From NCBI RefSeq assembly GCF_046630445.1, contig NC_092333.1:354425001-354489000 (forward strand): a DNA stretch of 64,000 bases, given 5' to 3'. Each line of letters opens with the position of its first letter. The first letter of the stretch is position 1. Positions 34,587 to 48,334 of the stretch are shown in pieces. Source of the DNA: Rutidosis leptorrhynchoides. Its lineage: Eukaryota; Streptophyta; Magnoliopsida; Asterales; Asteraceae. The notes under the pieces were generated by a model that made no database searches, was not told the origin of the DNA, and was given only the letters and a program-made list of their open reading frames with translations. A program made the translations under genes and the position numbers.

Positions 34587-35198
34587 AAATATTTGTCAAA
34601 TGATATAATATTTAGTCTTTCAAAATCAATTACATTTCAAAGTTCGTTTTAAATAATAGTAGTTATTTTACCATAATAATGTTTTTAATATGAAAACTAA
34701 AGAGTTGATTTTATCACGGAACACGAGTTAATTAAGTAAAGTACATTTAAACGAAATGATTACTAACTTTTGACTAACTCTCGTTAATGACACTTTTGTA
34801 AATTACTTTTATCAAATATTCCGGATACCGTTAAAAAGGGAAAGGTTTTCTAAATCAAAGTGAACCTCTCATCAGAGACTAGTAATCATAATTCAAGGTA
34901 ATTGTTAAATCAATCATTTGATATTATCTTCAAATTTATTTATAAACATATTGGAACGAATGCGTTTATGTAAAGTATTACACGTCTAATACTTTGTTAA
35001 TGTTTTCAAATTATAATATATATATACATAATCATATTCGTCCACATAATGGTTCGTGAATCATTGGAACTTGGTTTAAAATGAATGTATGAACATGGTT
35101 TAAAATCCTTGAGGTTTAACTTAACAAACTTTGCTTATCGTGTAGGAATATTATAAAGATAAAGTTTAAATTTGGTCAGAAATTTCGGGGTTGTCACA
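31513..35198 (-). repeat. Element F LTR (5' in element sense)
   Basis: 3686 bp. Matches 23376-27117 throughout; differs mainly by a shorter (TAA)n run near 33318 and a longer (TA)n run at 34510-34584. No gene. Confidence 0.93.
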
Positions 35199-35203
35199 AT
35201 TGT

Positions 35204-35332
35204 CATTTTAAATATTGTTATTTATTTTACGCATTTTAATTATCGTCATTTATCTTTACGCTTAAAATATAAAATTGACAAACCGGTCATTAAACGGTAA
35301 AACCCCCCCTTTTATATAATATTATTACTACT

Positions 35333-35423
<91 letters not shown>

Positions 35424-35648
35424 TCGTTAAAAATATAGCGTTAAACTCAGCTAGCTCCCTGTGGAACGAACCGGACTTACTAAAAACTACACTACTCTAC
35501 GATTAGGTACACTGCCTATTAGTGTTGTACCAAGGTTTAGGTATATCCCATTCTATAAATAAATAAATAACTTGTGTAAAATTGTAGCATATTTAATAGT
35601 ATTTCGCAATAAAAATATAACTATTTCGTATACTCCGCTGTAACATCA
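35204..35648 (+). repeat. Element E 5' LTR, right segment
   Basis: Continues the LTR of E after element F. Contains a (TA)n run at 35339-35417 and an AGCTCCCTGTGGAACGAACC segment, and ends TAACATCA shortly before the primer site. Confidence 0.8.
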
Positions 35649-35656
35649 AATATTTT

Positions 35657-35674
35657 TGGCGCCGCTGCCGGGGA
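35657..35674 (+). other. Primer-binding site of element E (tRNA-Asp type)
   Basis: TGGCGCCGCTGCCGGGGA, the Athila/Tat-type Asp primer site, eight bases after the LTR end. Confidence 0.9.
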
Positions 35675-35771
35675 CCCGGCGAAATGCTCTATTTTTACGC
35701 TATATTTCTTATCTCTAATTTTGTAAAAATATTTTGTATTTATATAAAAACATATAAAAGATAAAAAAAAA

Positions 35772-35832
<61 letters not shown>

Positions 35833-36967
35833 TGTTTAAATATATATATATATTTTTAAGATATATAAATATTTTTAGCATTTTAAACATAAGTTTTTTA
35901 TATTTTATATAAATATTTTATCTAAATTAAAATCACAAAATCAAAATCAAAATAAAAAAAATAAAAAATAAGTAAATGGGCCGAAGCCTGTTAAAAACTC
36001 GGATGTCATCACGAAATCTTGGGCCATGCGATCGCATGACCCAGTAGACCAAACATAATGCGGTCGCATGATCTGTCTGGGCAGGCCACATACCTCGGAC
36101 ATTAAATATGATTAGGTTTTATAATTATTTATATTATTTAAATCTTTAGGGTTTTATTATTATAATTATTATTATTATTTAAGGTTTATTTATTAAACTT
36201 ATTTATATTTCTAGTTTTAATATATAATTTGTTATTTTAAGTTTAAATTTTATCATTAAATATTTAGATTAATACTTTTATAAAATATAATATAAAAATA
36301 ATATTTTTATAAAATTTGTATTTTTATCATTTTATTTTATATTTTGTATCTTTTTATCGTTATTTGTAGTTTTTAATATTTGTCGTTCGTAATATTAATT
36401 TCGTAGTTATAGATTTGCCGTAAATTTTTAACTTTTAAGACTTTGCCGTAAAATCCCTTAAATGCTTTTTCTTTAGAATTAAGATTTAGGCGCTTTAGAA
36501 TTTTACGACGCCGTTTATATATTTTAGTGCCTTTTAAGTTATTGCCATTTTGGATATAGAATTCCTTTTAAGCTTTAATACCTTTAGGCGCAACTTTTTA
36601 GATTTAGTTTTTAGACTTTTAAGTTTCGACGTTTTTTTTCTTCTTATTTTTATTTTTCGACGTTTTTCGGCGCATTTCTTTTTCTTTCTCATTTCTACGC
36701 TCTAGTTTTTAGGATATAGAATTTTCTTTATTTTCTTTAAATTTCGACGAAAAATTATTTTAAGCGATTAAATTGATAGACATCCAAATTTTCTGGTTCG
36801 TAGTAATAGTTGGATTTGTTAGTGGCGAGTTGTGGGCTTCCGATTTAAAGGGTCCTGGCTACCTGCTGCATCTTTTGGCTATTCGAAACGTGGGCAAAAG
36901 TAGAAAAGTCTATTAATTTGATAACTTATATAATTTTTATTTTTATAACTAATAGGATATTCAGTGA
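35675..36967 (+). other. Element E leader, no gene
   Basis: Untranslated leader, AT-rich, with a (TA)n run at 35774-35830. At 36024-36039 and about 36056-36073 lie two further copies of the palindromic motif found before the TATA box (CCATGCGATCGCATGA and a degenerate ATGCGGTCGCAT). Confidence 0.65.
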
Positions 36968-38434
36968 ATGTACCGAGCAAAACGTTCACCACCTTTCATA
37001 CGTTCACCTCCTGTAACTCGATCAAGACATCTAGCCAATATTGTCGCCGTTGATTTTTATTTAGAATCGTCATCTAGTTGACCAAGTACCCCAATTCAAA
37101 TATCCAATAATCCATTTTTTGAACCCGATTTAACTATCGAGAACCCGGAGGATATTTAAGGACAATTCCAAGATCCTGAACCACTAATCATTCCTCCTGA
37201 ACTACAAACCATTAAATCAGAATCCTCTAGTGATTCGTATTCAACAAATTCAATTATGGAAGTAACTGAACCTCTAAGTATGGAAGACCGAATGAGAGTC
37301 ACACGCACGGGCCAAGGTCACGCCATTATTAAGCCAGACATTAATGTGCCAGATTATGAAATCAAAGGACAAATCCTACACATGGTAACTAATCAATGCC
37401 AATATAGTGGTACGCCAAAAGAAGATCCAAACGAACATCTTCGAACCTTTAATAGGATCTGTACTCTATTCAAAATCAGAGAAGTTGAGGATGAACAGAA
37501 ATATCTCATGTTGTTTCCCTGGACTTTAAAGGGAGAAGGCAAAGATTGGTTAGAATCGTTACCTGAAGGAGCGATTGACACATGGGATGTTTTAGTTGAG
37601 AAATTTCTTAAAAGATTCTTTCCGGCATCTAAAGTCGTGAGACTTCAAGGAGAAATTGTTACGTTCGCGCAAAAGCCAAATGAAACGTTATATGAGGCGT
37701 GGACAAGATTCGGAAAGTTGTTGAGAGGATGTCCTCAGCACGGTTTAGACACTTATCAAATAGTACAAATATTCTACCAAGGTGTTGACGTTGCTACACG
37801 AAAAGACATCGGCACAGCAGCTGGTGGTTCCATTATGAAGAAAACCGCTACCGAAAATTACAAAATCATTGATAACACAGCCTCCCACTCACATGAGTGG
37901 CACCAAGAAAAAGATATTTTTCGTTCATCTAAAGTGGCTAGAGCCGATTCTAGCCATGACTTTGATTCCGTTTCTGCAAAAATAGATGCTTTCGAGAGAC
38001 GAATGGAAAAGATGAATAAAGATATTCACGCAATACGAATCAGTTGTGAGCAATATGGTGGACCACACTTAACGAAAGATTGTCACATTGAGCAAACGAT
38101 GGAACAACGTGAGAATCTTTCCTACATGAACCAAAGGCCGGGAAATAATTATCAAAATAATTATCAACTGCCAAGGCCAAATTTCAATCGAAATCAAAAC
38201 ATTCTTTACAATCCAAATGGGCCAAACAATAACTCGTATAACCAACAAGGTCTGAATAACCAACCAACTCAAAACAACACTTTCAATCAACAAAGACCTA
38301 GCTTGTATAAACCACCACAACAAACCGAAGAGAAAAAATCAAATCTGGAAGAAATGCTACAAAAGCTAGTTGAATCTCAAACACAATTTATTACATCTCA
38401 AACCCAACGAATGAGAGGTTTGATCAGTCATTAA
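36968..38434 (+). pseudogene. Element E gag
   Basis: Capsid-forming Gag. The start is the ATG at 36968; the frame has TGA at 37079-37081 and TAA at 37157-37159, then is open from 37256. Visible: a basic N-terminus, the gag domain from about 37370 (FKIREVEDEQKYLMLFPWTL, then WLESLPEGAIDTWDVLVEKF, FFPASKVVRLQGEI, YEAWTRFGKLLRGCPQHGL), a coiled-coil-like segment near 37970, then a CCHC zinc knuckle at 38045-38083. The knuckle reads CEQYGGPHLTKDC: its second Cys is Tyr (TAT at 38054), one base from TGT, so zinc binding is probably lost. An Asn/Gln-rich tail follows. A frame change near 38415 disconnects the rest. Confidence 0.85.
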
Positions 38435-38435
38435 G

Positions 38436-38823
38436 AACTCAACAAGCTTCCATTTTGAATCTAGAAAAACACGTAGGTACTCTTGTTAGCTTGATGAGTG
38501 AGAGGGAACAAGGAAAGCTACCGAGTAATACTAAAGTAAATCCTCGGAATGAGAATGTTAATATGGTATCAACAAATTCTGAAAAATCAGCACCAGAAGA
38601 TGGGAAGGTTTTCGATGTGAGTAACAATGAAGAAGTTACACCACCACCACCACCCGAGTATGTAAAGCCAGTTGTGGCACCATACAGACCACCCATCCCG
38701 TTTCCAAGAAAAGGAGTTGAGTATGAACAAGTGATAGGTAATAAAGTTTGTGATACCTCTGGAAGAAAGAAGAAGAATAAGAAAGCGCAAGAAACAAAAA
38801 CCGTAAAAATAAACCCGGTGTAG
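38436..38823 (+). pseudogene. Element E gag-protease linker
   Basis: In the new frame the polyprotein goes on with an LEKHVGTLVSLMSEREQGKL segment, a Pro-rich PPPPPEY segment near 38640 and a Lys-rich segment near 38765. It ends in a TAG at 38821-38823, after which the protease follows in the same frame. So the stop is a single nonsense change or a readthrough site; I favour decay. Confidence 0.7.
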
Positions 38824-39537
38824 ATAGTTCCACCAAAACCTCCACCCAGGGTGGGTGATCTGGGTGAATTTATTGTTCCTTGTCTACTTAGTGATTGTTT
38901 CATGTATGATGCACTAACAGATTTAGGTACGAGTGTGAGTGTTATGCCTCTTTCATTATATAAGAGATTAGGAGTAGGTGAGTTAAGTCCAACGGAAATG
39001 AGTGTTCGACTCTTTGATCAAACCATTAGTCACCCAGTTGGAATTGCTGACAACCTACCCGTTCAAGTGGGTAATTTAACCTTTCTAGTCGAATTTATTG
39101 TCATTGACATGGAAGAGGACTCAAACGTTCCTCTAATTTTAGGTCGACCATTCTTAGCGTCCACCGGGGCGTTATTTGATGTAAGAGAGGGTAGAATGAC
39201 ACTTAGTGATGGTGACAAACCGGTCACCTTTGTGATTCGAAAATCTAAATCTCCACTAACCAAAACTGTTGAACCAATAAAAATGATTGGTAAGAACCAT
39301 GTTGTTTTACCAACTCCAACGGTAGTGCTTAACAATAATAAAATGTCTAAGTGTGGGGAAAATGAAGTAACACCTAATGATGACTTGATAACAAAGAACC
39401 CCGTTATTGATACGAAATTAAATGACTCCGTTATTAACAGTTCAATGAAGAAACTTATTAAACGGATTCGTGATGCTAGAACCAAGGGGAACTTTAAGTT
39501 ATGTAACCGGTTAGTATCCAATCTATCGCCTAAATAA
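38824..39537 (+). pseudogene. Element E retropepsin
   Basis: Aspartic protease of the Gag-Pol polyprotein. The catalytic segment reads LTDLGTSVSVMPLSLYKRLG, with the Asp codon at 38920-38922; VEFIVIDMEED and the VPLILGRPFLAS segment follow at the expected distance. The domain has no internal break, but the TAG at 38821 isolates it from Gag. A Lys/Asn-rich tail leads to the stop at 39535-39537. RT should follow and is absent. Confidence 0.88.
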
Positions 39538-40823
<1,286 letters not shown>

Positions 40824-41207
40824 GTGTGGGAAGAATTTACCAAGTTCTTTAAAACACATATCACATATTTGGTACAGATTATTGCAGGTACTTTTGCTTT
40901 GGACGATACTAATCAGTTTTACCCGATTTACTGTAATATATTCGAAAGAAAGATGGATCTACACGATGAATCAATTCCATCATTAAAAGGAAGTAAAGTC
41001 TTCCGAAAAAGACACGCGCTTCTTGATTTAGGTCAAGAAGTTGTCGTCCATACCAACTGTAGGTTGACGAAAAATCTAGAAAAGTCATCTCTAAAATCAG
41101 CAGGAATCTACGGACCTCAGCATCAAACAGGGTCGCCAAGTGGTCAGACTTATCCTAATCATGAGAGGATACGTCTCGTAAAATGGGGAGGGCGCCATGC
41201 AAATTAG
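40824..41207 (+). CDS. Element E: unrecognised 127-codon ORF
   Basis: An open frame of 127 codons starting with a weak hydrophobic segment (HITYLVQIIAGTFAL), then mixed charged sequence with a DLGQEVVVHTN segment and a basic C-terminus. Nothing recognised. It begins right after an AAGTGTGGG string. 41208-41585 continues without a gene until G begins. It may be a decayed downstream ORF of E or chance. Confidence 0.3.
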   Translation: MWEEFTKFFKTHITYLVQIIAGTFALDDTNQFYPIYCNIFERKMDLHDESIPSLKGSKVFRKRHALLDLGQEVVVHTNCRLTKNLEKSSLKSAGIYGPQHQTGSPSGQTYPNHERIRLVKWGGRHAN

Positions 41208-41585
41208 CTTGATAAGACTAATGAATCAGACCACCAGAAAGGATAATCTCCTTAAAGATCAAAAATCGGCTTTAAAGCCTGATATTACTCAATCCTTGAG
41301 ATTGACCTTAAAGATTGAGAATTACAAACTCATGGAATTCAATGATATCTAAACTCGAGCTTGAACGGGAAAATATTTTGATCAAAATTAAAATCGATTT
41401 ACTTTCTGAAAACCTATTTTCAATGCGTTCATTATCATTGAACGTAAAATCCTAAGAATTCACCAGAATACATTAGGTCACCTGAAGCAAATCGGGTATC
41501 AACCGTAAAAACGCTGGTTGCATAGCATGGTCGAAGACAGGACCTTGTGCCAGACCGAAAAATTTTAGGGTGATCTTTACTATTG

Positions 41586-42279
41586 TGTGACGACCCGGAA
41601 ATTTTCGATCAAATTTAAACTTAATCTTTATATGGTTTCAACACGATAAGCAAAGACTGTAATATTGAGTCTCGGAAAATTTTGGAACTATGTTCATATA
41701 TTCAATTACCATTTGACTTCGACCATTCCCGACGATTCACGAACAATTGTTTGTAAATAAATATATATACATATATGAATATAAATGTAATGTATATTAG
41801 GTAGATGTATTATCAAAACAATAACATGTAATATTAAAATATAAAAATTTTATTATAAATATAGTTGTTATAATAATGTTATTATTACTTTCAATATTGA
41901 TATAAATACTAGCGTTATTAATATTATTTTAAATATAAATAATCTATGGATACGAATGTGATATATGTATATCGTCATAGTGTTATTATCACTAATATTA
42001 TTATTAACATTAATAATATTAGTATTATTATAAGTATAATTAGTATTATTATTATTATTATTAATATTATAAATTTTATAGTTATTATTATCATTATCAT
42101 CAATAATAATACTATTCGTACTAATATAGTATTATAAATTTTATTATTTATAACATTGAGAGTATTATTAATATAGTTATATTTATAAGATTTATATAAT
42201 AATATAGTTATAATTAATAAGATCAACTATAATTTGTAAATATAGATATATGAATACAGAAATATATACAAAATAAGTA

Positions 42280-42317
<38 letters not shown>

Positions 42318-42487
42318 AAATTACGCGAATTATATAACATAACCATCAGAGTTTTATATTTCTGTTTGCCTGTGACCTTATGTCGAATACCACCCATTAC
42401 AAACAGCCAAATTGATCACCTCATTACCTGGACTTTAATTGTTCAATTTAATCACTCTTAGTATCATTTATATTGACAGGCACCCAT
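41586..42487 (+). repeat. Element G 5' LTR, left segment
   Basis: Matches 62262-63226. Contains a short (TA)n run at 42283-42315 that is ~100 bp in the 3' LTR. Ends in CCCAT, the target-site copy of H. The Ile-rich ORFs on both strands are products of ATT/TAA-rich DNA. Confidence 0.92.
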
Positions 42488-44426
42488 TGAAAGGACCCGT
42501 TCATATACATTATAAACGATTCACAATAGTTGATTACATTGCGAGGTATTTGACCTCTATATGATACATTTTATAAACATTGCATTCGTTTTTAAAAGAC
42601 AAACTTTCTTTACATCGAAAATTGACAGGCATGCATACCATTTCATAATATCCACTATCCAACTATAAATTGATTTAATAATAATCTTTGATGAACTCAA
42701 TGACTCGAATGCAACGTTCTTCGAAATATGCTATGAAAGACTCCAAGTAATATCTTTAAAATGAGCAAATGCACAGCGGAAGATTTCTTTAACACCTGAG
42801 AATAAACATGCTTTAAAGTGTCAACCAAAAGGTTGGTGAGTTCATTAGTTTATCATAATCATTTATTTCCATCATTTTAATAGACCACAAGAATTTCATT
42901 TCCAGTTCTCATAAATATACGTCCCATGCATAGAGACAAAAAATAATCATTCATATGGTAAACACCTGGTAACCGACATTAACTAGATACATATAAGAAT
43001 ATCCCCTATCATTCCGGGATCCTCCTTCAGACATGATATAATTTCGAAGTACTAAAGCATCCGGTACTTTGGATGGGGTTTGTTAGGCCCAATAGATCTA
43101 TCTTTAGGATTCGCGTCAATTAGGGTGTCTGTTCCCTAATTCTTAGATTACCAGACTTTAATAAAAAGGGGCATATTCGATTTCGATAATTCAACCATAG
43201 AATGTAGTTTCAATTACTTGTGTCTATTTCGTCAAACATTTATAAAAGCGCATGTATTCTCAGTCCCAAAAATATAAAGGGTAAAAAGGCAAATGAAACT
43301 CACCATACTGTATTTCGTAGTAAAAATACATATAACGTCATTGAACAAGTGCAAGGTTGGCCTCGGATTCACGAACCTAAATTAATTATATATATTTATG
43401 TGTTGGTCAATATTTGTCTAATAAATTAGGTCAAGTCATAGTGTACCACAATCCTAATGCTCGAGACTAATATGCAAAAGTCAACAAAAGTAAATTTGAC
43501 TCAAAATAATTTCCAAAAATTTATACATGATTAATATATAGTTTAAATATCGTCGTTTTATATTTTTAAATATTTTTAAAAGATTTATTAGAGTAAATAA
43601 TATTATTTATTTATTAATAAATAAAATTTTATATTATATTTATATAATAAAATATACTTTTATATATATTAAGTAATAAAATTTATAGGGTTCATTTAAT
43701 ATTATAAAGATAATATGATACGTATTATTAAAGTAAGTTATTACACGTAGTAAAATATGTTTGTATCAAATATTTATTTGATAAAATAATATCTATAATG
43801 ATAGTAAGTAAAAGTTGTATTATTTTGTAATAATAATTATTATTATAAAAATATCAATATTTATAATTACTAAGATGACATTATGATAAAACGATAATTC
43901 TAATTATGATAACTTTAATATTTACGATAATTTTTAATATTATCTTTAAAATAATAGTTTTATATAAAATAATAATAATAATGATATTTTATAGTAACAA
44001 TGACATTTCTATTAAAATGATAATTTTTGTTAAAATGATAGTTTTAATACTAACGATAATTTTAATAATAATAGTAATGATAAAAATAATAAGAACGATA
44101 ATTTTATCTAAATCAATATCTTATAATATTTTAATTTAATCATGATACTCTTACCCATTATTTCCTAATCGTTTCGTTTAATAGCTTTTAATCGTCTTTT
44201 ATATCGTGTTCGTAATAATGATAATAATAGTAATCAAAATAATTAGGTGTTACAAATATTTGTTTTAATTACACTAATATTAATAATGATAGTTACTATA
44301 ACATTATTAACGATAATACTAATAATTATCTTAATGATAATATAGTAATAATAATAATAACAATAACAATAACCATTTTTAAATAATGAAATATATATTA
44401 ATAATGATAATAATAATAATAATACC

Positions 44427-44522
<96 letters not shown>

Positions 44523-44621
44523 TGGATAATAATAATAATACTAATTATAACTTTAACGATAATAACGATAGTAATAATAAAAAATAACAATTTTTAATGA
44601 TAAATCCTTTTATTGATAAAG

Positions 44622-44658
<37 letters not shown>

Positions 44659-46200
44659 GATAAAACTAGAACGACGATAATAACGACGATAATAATAATC
44701 ATTTTTAATAATAATACAAAAATTCGATGGACTATAACTTCAAATCCGTTCATCGAAATCATTCGATATCTAAATGAAAAGTTCTTAATTTTTCGCTAGC
44801 TTTCCAACGACATGCATATCATATACCTTATCTCAGTCGCATATATAACTAATTCAGGATTCAACATAACCTAACTAAAGGCAATATCAAAGTACAAACA
44901 TGCATAATCCTATATACTCGAGCACTAGTCAGGGATACACTATTAGTATGTAAAAGTTAAATTATGAGTACTCACGTATCAATATTGAGATTCAATATTG
45001 CAGGAAAGGTACGTAGACGCAACGGAGATGATAAACACTATATTGACCTCACGAGCATACCCATGAACCATACCAATCACCTCCATAGCTATAACCCATA
45101 ATTTCCTTAATCCAATCCCACTCGAAAAACAATTTCGAAATCACTCGGACAGCACTCTGACGTAATATTTTATGTATACTAATAATATCTTGAAATAATA
45201 CGGAGTAAATATATATATATGTAAATCGATCGAGAGAGTTTAGAGAAAAATATTTTCAAGTTTCTATGAAATAATGAAACCTATTGAATTCTATTTATAA
45301 CAGATTTTTGAATTATTAAAGTATGAATTATTAAAGTGAATTATTAAAGTATGAATTATTAAAGTGAATTATTAAAGTATGAATTATTAAAGTGAATTAT
45401 TAAAGTATGAATTATTAAAGTGAATTATTAAAGTTAAAGTAAAGTAAAAATAAAGTAAAGGTAAAGTTTAAGTATAGTAAAAGTATAAAACTATGTACGT
45501 ATAATACGCGTATAAATATATATAATATTAATTTAAATCGTTATATATATTTAATAAAATAAAATATAAATATCGTTATCTTTATCATACTGGTTAAGTA
45601 ATGAGTTGTCAAAAGTGGTTCTAGATATTTATAAAAGTTATATACATTTTAATAATAAAGTTCTTTTTAAACTGAAAACGTTTTTGTACGTTTGAAACTA
45701 AATCAAATAAATATAATAATTTTGTTTTCCAAAACCAAATATATTTTTAAGAATCATTTTGTTTAAAGGTTAAAATAATGGAAATCGTTATATCATAAAA
45801 TGTTTTTAAAAAAGTAGAATCATATATATTCATAATAGGTTTCAAGTTTTTAAATTACAGTTTGTTGGTGAAGCATGGGATAAAGTTCAAAGGTTAAATA
45901 AACGTATGAAATCATCTTAATGAAAAATGTCGAGTTACTTAACTTGTCGATATCCAACATCTAAGTTATTTACACTTCACGTTCTTACTTATAAATCACT
46001 TTACCATTTTCCAAATGTTGTCAAAAAGAATAGATTTCTTAAATCACAGTGGACCTCATAACATATACCCGTAATCATATCATAATGTATCTGATAAATC
46101 AACAATTTGATATTATCTTCTAATTCCATCGATAAACATATTGAAACAAATACGATCATGTAAAGTATTATACGTTTAATACTTTATTAATATTCTCAAG

Positions 46201-46248
<48 letters not shown>

Positions 46249-46425
46249 TATACATATTTATTTATATATAACGGTTCGTGAATCGTCTGAATTTGGTCGA
46301 GGTTATAATGAATGTATGAACACAATTTAAAATTCTTGAGATTTAACTTAACAAACTTTGCTTATCGTGTCGGAATAATATAAAGATAAAGTTTAAATTT
46401 GATTGGAAATTTCCGGGTTGTCAAA
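42488..46425 (-). repeat. Element H LTR (3' in element sense)
   Basis: 3938 bp. Includes (TAA)n at about 44401-44521, a ~28-bp tandem repeat at 45306-45432, (TA)n at 46206-46242 and the CAATATTG double motif at 44980. ORFs inside are repeat products or LTR sequence without a supported gene. Confidence 0.95.
45306..45432 (-). repeat. Tandem repeat of GAATTATTAAAGT, ~28-bp dimer unit
   Basis: GAATTATTAAAGTAT and GAATTATTAAAGT alternate about nine times. The other LTR of H has the same array at 54303-54428; F lacks it. Confidence 0.9.
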
Positions 46426-46773
46426 GTACCTACCCGTTAAAGAAATTTCGTCCCGAAATTTGAGTGGAAAGGTCGTGAATGATAATAAGTATGTTTTCAT
46501 GATGCATAAGGCTGAAAATTAGAGTTTTATCATCAGCGAATAATTTGGATAAACAATCCATTTATATGAAGAGTACGAATGAAGCTAACATAGAAGAGTG
46601 AAATGAGTAAGTGTAGATTCATCTTATCATTTGACGTAGATATGATTGATTTCCAGATTTCAAGGGATTTGAAGAAAATCTTTGTAATAAGATTTGATTC
46701 TCCGGTAACAAAAGGAATTAGGATCCGCTTTAAATGCAATCGTCCATTTTAATTGTTCTGTCGGAGATTTTCT

Positions 46774-46780
46774 TATAAAT
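46774..46780 (+). promoter_or_regulatory. TATA box of antisense unit in element H, separated by solo LTR I
   Basis: CTTATAAATTCACC, the counterpart of 27469 in F. Only 34 nt of leader remain before the insertion of I, so the promoter is now about 700 nt from the ATG at 47479. Confidence 0.45.
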
Positions 46781-47002
46781 TCACCTCCTTCCTTTTCTTA
46801 CAACTCACACCTTCTGTTGATGCATTTTATGCAAGTCCCTAGACATCTACCCACGTCCATTGCAGGTACAACAGTTTACAGGCCACCATGATCGTTCGTT
46901 ATTATCCTATCCGTGTTTGTATGTGGTTACAGAAACTGCAGGAATGAGATGTGGATGTTTGACTATGTTAGACTTAGTCAGACGTCCGAGTGAAGCCTCA
47001 CT

Positions 47003-47143
47003 CATACGGCTGACAGGCTCATACGCACGGTTGATGCTGAGCTAAGTCACAATTACAACCTAAATGAGAAGACATGAGTGAGTGATCACCCGTACGGCTG
47101 ATGAAGCCAACTCGTATGTGTGATGGATGAATCGTACGGGTGA
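47003..47143 (+). repeat. CRTACGGNTGA motif cluster before TATA box of solo LTR I
   Basis: CATACGGCTGA (47003), CATACGCACGGTTGA (47020), CGTACGGCTGA (47091), CGTATGTGTGA (47113) and CGTACGGGTGA (47133) lie within 140 bp, ending 15 bp before TATATAAA (47158-47165). Confidence 0.65.
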
Positions 47144-47157
47144 GTCAACAGCAGGGG

Positions 47158-47165
47158 TATATAAA
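47158..47165 (+). promoter_or_regulatory. TATA box of solo LTR I
   Basis: GGGTATATAAAGTC fits a plant TATA box in a short LTR. It also gives a plus-strand promoter about 315 nt before the antisense ORF of H. Confidence 0.6.
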
Positions 47166-47478
47166 GTCTTATGTTCTTCATTTTTAGGTTAAGCCTCTCA
47201 TTTGTTACACACACTCAGATCTGGTGAGCTCCTCCGATTCTCTCTCAACCCAAATCACCCAGGTGGTGAATAATAGCTCTAGGTGTTGATCTAATCACAC
47301 TTGATTTAGTTGTGGTATGACTAAATTAATCACAAAAAGCTTAACCTATTCACTAGAGGGTTTGATTCACTTATTCCGTCATTGTGTGAGTTAAATCTGT
47401 TGATTTCTAAGTTCCTAGTCATGTTTCATCACCTTCTATTCTTTCCCCCTCAACTCATATTTTAAAGTATTAATCAAT

Positions 47479-47652
47479 ATGCTCCATCCAGTTCTGATTC
47501 TCGATATACTTATAACTTTCATATCGGTCATTCTTCTTTTTCATCTACCGCCGGAAGAATCTATTTACTTCTACTATACTCTTGGGTTTATAGTGTTTCT
47601 AGTTCTCCCGTGTCTTTATATTGCTATATGCATCGATATATATGGTTTATAA
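47479..47652 (+). CDS. Antisense 57-residue hydrophobic protein, copy in H
   Basis: Same 57-codon ORF as at 27552, starting MLHPVLILDILITFISVILL. It differs from the F copy at six codons by my count, three silent and three changed (Leu>Ile, Lys>Glu, Leu>Phe), with no indel or stop. The two hydrophobic stretches and the HLPPEES turn are kept. The original TATA is now cut off by solo LTR I, which offers its own TATA at 47158. Function unknown. Confidence 0.6.
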   Translation: MLHPVLILDILITFISVILLFHLPPEESIYFYYTLGFIVFLVLPCLYIAICIDIYGL

Positions 47653-48334
47653 TTTTTGGTTTGTTGTTGGGCTTTATATCTTCCCTTATATTTCAAAGTC
47701 TCTGTTTCTATCTTCTATAATCATTGTCATCCACAGTTAATGCTCTCTTTTATTTGCTGCAATTTATACCCCAATTTCTATTTCGGAGTTTTGTCCTTTC
47801 GTTTCTTCTTCTTGCGATTAAGCACCGCTTGTAATGGTCCAGAATTCACAAATATGATTTTCGGAATGAACATTGTTAATGTTCTAGGAAGGAAATTGTG
47901 ATGGCACGATCTTGACTTATCAAATTACTAGAATACCTTGGAAAAGGCCGAATCATCAAGAAATATTTTCTTGATATTTTAGAGGTTAAATAGAATACAA
48001 GAGTCGTATAACATGGCACATGATGATGTTATGATCTGTGAATCATCACGTTCCATTTAGAAACTCAGCATGAATTACTGTAATATAATCACGTTGATCA
48101 AGTGTCATTATATTATACTAACTCATGCTTCAGTTTCCAACACTACTTCAAAAACATTCATATTTTAAACTCAAAGGTTTACAGAGTATAGGAACTAAAC
48201 AGTTTCCTTTTTGATGTAATACAGATAGCGCAAAGAGATAAATAATTCCAGATAAGAATAGTTATGGAAATATCTTCAGAAATATGGAGGATATTTATAA
48301 TGAAAGATACGATGATATCTTAGAATTTCTAATA

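Larger units (their letters stand above)
23376..35198 (-). mobile_element. Element F: complete large non-autonomous LTR element
   Basis: F has two direct repeats (23376-27117 and 31513-35198) around a 4395-bp internal region, with perfect target duplication ATTGT (23371-23375, 35199-35203). The Met-type primer site next to the right LTR reads on the minus strand, which fixes orientation. No RT, RNase H or integrase is present, so it is a large retrotransposon derivative moved by another element's enzymes. The sequence next to the 3' LTR resembles the end of chromovirus-type pol elements, suggesting that origin. The LTR pair differs by about 3% by eye. Confidence 0.93.
46815..47431 (+). mobile_element. 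Solo LTR I (617 bp, copia-like)
   Basis: Starts TGTTGATGCATTTTATGCAA and ends GTTTCATCA, flanked by perfect 5-bp repeats CCTTC (46810-46814, 47432-47436). F shows the uninterrupted site (CACACCTTCTATTC). Size, TGTTGA...TCAACA-like ends and internal promoter suggest a Ty1/copia LTR; no coding part remains. A TATATAAA at 47158 follows a group of CGTACGG-type motifs. The 61-codon ORF at 46860 is not supported. Confidence 0.9.
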
